Shown in pieces: positions 58,697 to 64,000 of a stretch of 64,000 bases of DNA (position 1 is its first letter; each line of letters begins with the position of its first letter). The stretch is from Pestalotiopsis fici W106-1 (taxonomy: Eukaryota; Ascomycota; Sordariomycetes; Amphisphaeriales; Sporocadaceae). The notes under the pieces are model-generated. The model saw nothing but the letters and a program-made list of their open reading frames with translations, did no database searches and had not been told where the DNA came from. The DNA is taken from the NCBI RefSeq assembly GCF_000516985.1, contig NW_006917091.1, forward strand, positions 3,555,022 to 3,619,021. Direction: 5' to 3'. A program made the position numbers and the translations under genes.

Positions 58697-61223
58697 CTAA
58701 AAGTTGAGGGGTGAAAGAGGCTTGATGGGTGAAAGCGGGCGCAGTTCGTTTGATCGTCCATGAGGGTCATGGGAAATGACAGTCAGGCCAGCAGGGTTTG
58801 CGCCTCCATTGCCACCTGTGGACTTCTTTCGTGGCTTCCCATTGTGCTGATCGTCGGGACCTTGAACTTGTAGAGCAACGTGTGTGCTGCCTGGAGAGGA
58901 ATCATAATGTTCTTCGTCATGGTACGCCTGATCACCTCGTGCGACACTGGCATCATCATCGTCGTCGGGACCAACATAACCAGCATTAGATTGGGAGTTG
59001 CTTGATGTCTGGCCATTGCCGCAAGTGAGTGCTGCTGGCGGTGGTTGATGCATGAGGGCATATTCCTCCTCAATAAACTTGGCTTCGTTCTTGCATCCCT
59101 TCCAGCATTCTCTCCAGTCGCATACTAGGAATCTGAAACAGAACGCATCGATTTTCAGGCAAGGCTGGAAGCAGATGCAAAGGTTTCTGAAGTCCATTCG
59201 GTTCTTTTCCGAGTGTGCCAACAGCAGACTTAGGTGACAGGTTATGGCAAACAGCAGATAGTAGTTGTACGGCTGTAAGTTCGAAAGTTCGTCGATCAAT
59301 AGCTGCGGAACTGTCTCAGCACCGGCGCATTCGCGAGAGATTCGTTCTTGCGCCTCCTTGGGAAACAATTCGTCGGGGAGTTCTCGGAGCCAAGCCTTCA
59401 GCATTGAACCAATGATATTAATATCATAGAGATCCTCTTGTGCGAAAAGATCAACGTCATACTCTGGTTGTTCTTGGTTAGTAGCATTCCTACACTATAG
59501 TCTCTCTGCAGCATAGGTCGACTTACCTTCATCGAATTTCCTCTGCCACTTCTTGATCTGCGGTCCACTTCCTGGAACACGATACAGACCTTCTACGTCG
59601 CTTCCCTTGTAGTTGAGATAGTCGATGGCACGCCAGGGGAAGGCAGGCATCCAGAATTCGGTCTTATCACGGGCATCCTCAAGCTTTTTGGATATCCTTG
59701 TTTTCCGTGCCTGTTCCACCAAAGGTAGATTTATCACCTTGAGTTGATAATGCTCATCGTCCACTACAGGTTCTCGCTCCGTGTTGCTTGCGCTGCGATT
59801 AGACTTGTTGCCAAAGAAGCGATTGGAGAAGATGTCGGCTGCTCGTGAGCCTGAACTCTTCAGATTGCCAAGGAACGTAGAGCCGGCACTTTCTTTGAAA
59901 GATGACGGATGGCTGCGATTCTGGTTGTCTCTATCGGGTCGCAGATCCTTATTTGCTCTATCCCGATGCGTAGCCCGGTCCGCAGAGTGGTTGCGCTCAG
60001 AAGAGTCCATCACATGTCTATGAGAACGGTCGTGTAGCGCCTCCTTGTCCGTTTGTGCCGTCTTCAAAGGCTGGTGGCGAGGGGCTGCGTATGTTCGCTC
60101 TGGCTCTTGTATCCTTATGTCAGATGCGGCCTCTCTTGGGCTGGGGCCCTCTCTTTCCTTCATCGACTTGGTCCTAGTCAGAAGCGTGAATGGCTTTGGC
60201 TTGCCCTTCTTTGATGATGATGAGCTTTCGTTGTCGCCAGTCAGAGACAGGTCTGAGTGGGAGCGCTGTGACGCCATGGGCCTTTGTATTGAGTATGGTC
60301 CAGTTGGCTGGTCTAAACATGGCAGAATAAAGCGATTAGCCTCTTCAGCAATAAATCAATTGCAGACATAACTTACCTGCTTGTCTCGCCGTTCTAGGTG
60401 GGCCGCGATCTGAGTTGAACTGCGACTCTGGGCCTCGGGACATCCCCTCGCTGCTACTGTTCGTGTCGTTGGCTCTTGGGTTCGGGCTTGGGTCGCGATT
60501 CCGAAATGAATCTTTTGTCTGCCCCCGTCGATGTTGCGGGGTTTTTGATTTGAAGTTGAAGAAACGGCTTGCACTCCTTGTGTGTTTTTCTTCTTCACGC
60601 CCAGTCTTTCGTGACACAGGTTGCTGCGGTCCGGCAATCTGGAAATTCCCAGCGCCGTCTCTTAGTAATGTTGGAGTTCTGCGCCCAGCATCTATGCCTC
60701 CACTCGGTGGTACGGGGGAGGCGGAGGGCGTCCGGTCACGCGGGTTCGGCTGATTTGGTCGAGAGTCCGAGAGGTTCGCATGAGCGCTTTGGGGGTAGTG
60801 GTAGTATTCTTGATCGTAGCTCTCTGCGACAGGTCCCGCTTTGTAATCGAATCGAGGGGAATCAGAGCCTTGCGAAGATGAGAACTTTGATTGCAATTGC
60901 GAGGGCGACGTCCCATGGGACGTATGGACTAGTCTAGTCTCTGGCTTTTTGGAGGTGTTGAACTTGCTAAATGGCGATCGGGGGGATCGTGGTGATTTGG
61001 AGGGCGCGGGGGAAATCACTTGGAGGTTTGTTTCACCAGCAGCAGCAGTTCCACGAGGACTCTGCGCTCCCTTGATTCCCAAAGCACTGGAATTCGGAGT
61101 CGAAGAAGTAGGTGCGCTGAGCGTAGCAGAACCGTTGCTACCAGTACTGGGACCGCTGCGAATATGGGCATGAGTATGGGAATCGGCCAGGGCGAGCGGC
61201 TGCGGAGCTTCCTTGCGTCCCAT
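58697..61223 (-). CDS. RhoGAP domain protein
   Basis: Three exons on the minus strand: 61223-60377, 60312-59527, 59463-58697, giving 799 aa. It stimulates GTP hydrolysis by a Rho-family GTPase, probably at growth sites. The N-terminal 450 residues are low-complexity Ser/Pro/Arg-rich and predicted disordered, with many SP sites that could be phosphorylated. The GAP domain runs from about residue 490 to 690: FPWRAIDYLNYKG, then GLYRVPGSG with the arginine finger at Arg527. Next come LFAQEDLYDINIIGSMLKAWLRELP, LLFAITCHLSLLLAHSEKNRM and a LCICFQPCLKI core. The C-terminus is acidic then Ser/Pro-rich and ends LSPIKPLSPLNF. The 5' end sits in a CT-rich leader (61224-62100). No other catalytic domain is seen. 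Full length looks complete. Confidence 0.9.
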
Positions 61224-64000
61224 GGTTACTGCACAAGCGCTGTCGCAAGCGGAAACAGACCTTGCAGGCCGCTATTAGGGGTGCGAACAGAAGAGTTGAC
61301 TCCAAGAATGTACTGTGTCATTCCGGGACATCAGCCTCTCGCGTGCAGTGGTTTACCGGGCGCGACAGAGACCGGAACAGTGTCTAGCGTATGTCTCTGG
61401 CATGCAGAGCTGCCCATATGCCCGGTATCCCAGCAAGTAGAAGACCAGGAGTCTGCCCAAGTCCTGGTTCCGGCCTTGGCGCGATTGTGGCAGACTGGTG
61501 AAGGTCGCGAGCTGCCGGTGCGAATGTACGAGCCGTGTGTCAGGGAGTGAGTATCAGAGTGGAGGATTGGCAACAAGAAATACAGGCAGATTGTGAATCT
61601 GCGACACTCGCACAGGACAGCTATGATCACCAGCGGCAGCCCCAGTGGGCGGAGCGACAAGTGGGAGTGGCAGCGACAGGGGTAGTAGGCGGGTGGTGCC
61701 AGGCAGGCAAGCAAGGCACGAGAAAGCAAGAGGTGCGAGCGAGCGAAGTGTGAGCCGAACGTGGACGGATGGACAGACGAAGCAAGAAGGGACGAAGGAG
61801 AGCAAGCAAAGCCAGCAAGATCCTCAATACCGAAGTGAACAGCGGCGGCAAGATGAGATATTGTTTTTTCCCTAGGTATGCAGCCCGGGGGAGGGACCGG
61901 ACCACACAATCTCTGGGGAGGGGATCGTATGGTTATCCTCCGAACGACGATCACAGTGAAGGGCAAAAGGGGTGGAAAGCGACGCCCGAAAACCCGACTG
62001 AACTCGAGCTGTTTGGAGTGGTGGGCTTATTAGCTGGGCTGGCGACATTTTTTTTTTTTTTTTCCCTTAATAGATTAATGTAAGAGAGGTGCCGCTTCCT
62101 GCTCCTGCCCATGGCGCTGCAACCGCAGTGCCAACAACATTACACCGTCTGTCAGCTAGCTAGGAACAGGTAGGTCGTGGTGGTAGGTACATAACATGAA
62201 CCTGAACCTGACTGAATCTGATGCTAGAGGTCCAGCCGTTGCTTGCTGCAAGTGCTTTGTCCACACGGAGCCGCTAATGTAGGTGCCTGTTAGAGACTCA
62301 GGTCCAGGTGGACTTGAAAGCGCTCGGCGCTGCACTGGCGCTGGAGCATTTTGGAGAATCCAGGAACCAGACACCAGACTGGAAACGCCCAGATTTGTCG
62401 AATCGTTGCCCGCCATTTGGTACATTATTCAGTCACAGTACATGAGGAATAGACTTCAACTATTGGTCACTCACATTACAACGCATAGATAAATTCTTTT
62501 TTGTTCTCCTCCAAAAGAAAGGGACCGAATTATCTAGTGTAGACACATCGGCTTGTACTGTTTATACATCTCTAAGTTAGGAGGTACTCAGTTTAAGTTT
62601 GACCAGACAGGCCTGCATTCTTTTACGAAGGATCTACTGTAGCACAGACAAACAGTGGATGGAGTAGGTAATCAGAAAACATGAATCCACGTGCGACCAC
62701 ATGGGACCTCATGTACAGTGCTTTGTTTCTAGAGCCTCAATGACGCCTTTATCATGTCCCATGTACGATACATGTACAGAAGCAAGAATAGCATATTCTG
62801 CAACGTATTAGAATGTCTTATGAATCGAGCACCTTGCTGGCGTTTAGTTGGCGGGTGATGAATGAAGAGTAATCATGACAAGACAGCCGTGGAGCCCAGG
62901 AATGTATGACTTGAGCAAAAATCCCGGCACTCACGGGCCCGGCAGCAATTATCCAATATATATTGTTATTCGTATAGAACCATGGATCGACGCATCCTAT
63001 TTTGACCATGTCCGATCAAGGCAGAGGAGAAACGACTCTGACCGGGGAGTGCACAAATCATGGAACCATCGCACATCTTGATAGGCAATATAGGTATTTT
63101 GGAATCACTGCACGTTTGTTCTGCCCTATGCCATGTATCTCCAGTATTCTATGGGGCTCTTGAAGCCGTCAACTGGCTGCAACGTCAGACATTGCGAAGA
63201 TCTGCGGCTGCGTATCGGGTCCGATTCTTCAAGTAGACGAGCGGGAGCACCTCTCTACGCTGCAGCCTCGTGGTTCTTTTGATCGCCTGCAAGTCCACAT
63301 CTTCCACGGACAACCCGTAAACTGGCAGAGCAATTCAATCCGGGTAGAGCCTGGTAGGTCGCATCTAGATCTCTCTACTACCTTCCTCTCCACTGCTGCC
63401 CAAGCCGGCAAAATGTCTTGGCGCTCAGGAACGTGTAGGATTTAGACGAGGGGCAGACTTACGCATTTTTCTGAAACGTCAACTTAGCGGCGCAACCCCC
63501 CTGCTGCGGATTCAACCAGGCCCCCCCTTTGGGCCCCTGTATCAGAACAGGCGGCTTACCTACAGGTCACACTACTTACTACCTGCGGAGCCACACCACA
63601 TTGCCATCCCAACGACACTACGTACACTATTCGTACATAAAAATCACGAAGGCTTGGTCCCAAGAATAGGGATCGCGAGGTCAGTATGCTTGCACATGCG
63701 TCGTCAAGGGCCCAATCAAAAGAGCTTGTGTTTCAAATGCCGCGAATCACCATACAACACGCCATACTCTCCAAACAAAAATGCACGGCAGGCAGAGTCA
63801 GTGGGTTAAGCTTATTGCGCATCTGACCCCGTTCCAACGTCTGACAAGGAACAATCCACTAACTGGGAAACTACTGCGTAAAATTCAGCCTACCTCAAGT
63901 GTTGGTTGGGACTAGCATGCTGAAGACCTCTGCACTAATGTACGTTGGTTGGAAAACCCGTTCAAGATGCATCTCTGTCTCTTCTTTTCATCAACTCGCG
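61224..64000. other. RhoGAP leader and gene-free right end
   Basis: The first about 870 bases, read on the minus strand, are pyrimidine-rich and look like a long 5' leader or promoter of the RhoGAP gene. A 211-codon minus-strand frame (61331-61966) there is composed of Ser/Leu/Pro/Arg and is probably a by-product of the CT bias. A T16 tract is at 62048-62063. The region from 62100 to 64000 has no supported gene, RNA or repeat. Confidence 0.5.
62048..62063 (+). repeat. Poly-T tract (T16)
   Basis: A run of sixteen T upstream of the RhoGAP gene. Confidence 0.8.

Noticed and set aside
61331..61966. 211-codon minus-strand frame upstream of the RhoGAP gene
   Set aside because: Composition (Ser, Leu, Pro, Arg, Cys) is what CT-rich leader DNA gives by chance; no domain or splicing pattern.
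1..64000. Secondary-metabolite backbone cluster
   Set aside because: Regulators, transporters, an SDR and a monooxygenase are present, but no PKS, NRPS, terpene synthase or RiPP precursor was seen, and the genes are spread widely.
1..64000. CRISPR-like or tandem arrays
   Set aside because: Only homopolymers and short triplet runs occur; no regularly spaced repeats were seen.

Overview
The window is nuclear DNA of a filamentous ascomycete (Pezizomycotina, probably a sordariomycete and perhaps Hypocreales; the order is inferred from gene content and was not tested). The evidence is spliced genes with short introns of about 50-110 nt (GTAAGT/GTATGT-type donors, CTAAC/CTGAC-type branch points), two Zn2Cys6 regulators, several fungal transporter families, a GPI-type cell-wall protein, a fungal class of GPCR and long gene-poor spacers. 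I modelled 18 protein genes and joined exons by hand. Every joined model except one low-confidence fragment keeps an open frame and has an intron-free length divisible by three.

Layout. 0.7-3.2 kb: Zn2Cys6 regulator (+). 3.4-4.3 kb: Ser/Gly-rich GPI-type surface protein (-). 5.1-6.9 kb: DHA1-type MFS exporter (-), divergent from a second Zn2Cys6 regulator at 7.6-10.2 kb (+). Their shared spacer holds a cluster of CGG elements. 10.4-11.5 kb: coiled-coil protein with a PPSY tail (-). 13.0-14.0 kb: short-chain dehydrogenase (+). 15.1-17.1 kb: secreted sulfatase (+). 17.9-20.3 kb: DHA2-type MFS transporter (+) with a 9-nt microexon, convergent with a DUF1275 membrane protein (20.8-21.7 kb, -). 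23.1-24.6 kb: secreted bicupin oxalate decarboxylase (+). 26.7-28.9 kb: SulP permease with STAS domain (-). 34.4-35.5 kb: D-lactate dehydrogenase-like enzyme (+), convergent with a flavin monooxygenase fused to a DUF6314-like domain (35.7-38.0 kb, -). 42.0-43.8 kb: anion:cation symporter of the allantoate/nicotinate permease type (+). 47.2-48.8 kb: cAMP-receptor-like GPCR (+). 49.4-50.7 kb: HSL-type alpha/beta hydrolase (+). 54.9-56.4 kb: mitoribosomal protein mS29 (-), divergent from the ribosome-biogenesis factor RRS1 (56.8-57.3 kb, +). 58.7-61.2 kb: RhoGAP protein (-).

How the genes may work together. The left third mixes regulators, exporters and redox enzymes, as in a small detoxification or metabolite locus, but there is no backbone synthase, so it is not a recognisable biosynthetic cluster. 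Between 15 and 29 kb, a sulfatase, two membrane proteins with vacuole-type sorting motifs, an oxalate decarboxylase and a SulP permease suggest sulfate and/or oxalate handling. The right end (mS29, RRS1, RhoGAP) is housekeeping.

Long stretches (28.9-34.4, 38.0-42.0, 43.8-47.2, 50.7-54.9 and 61.2-64.0 kb) contain no gene I can support. I found no tRNA, rRNA, CRISPR array or intact transposon. I did not find a convincing undescribed multi-gene system. The best leads are a GPI tail controlled by a terminal intron, the CGG-rich divergent promoter, the monooxygenase-DUF6314 fusion, the vacuolar-motif transporter pair and the altered lid of the oxalate decarboxylase.
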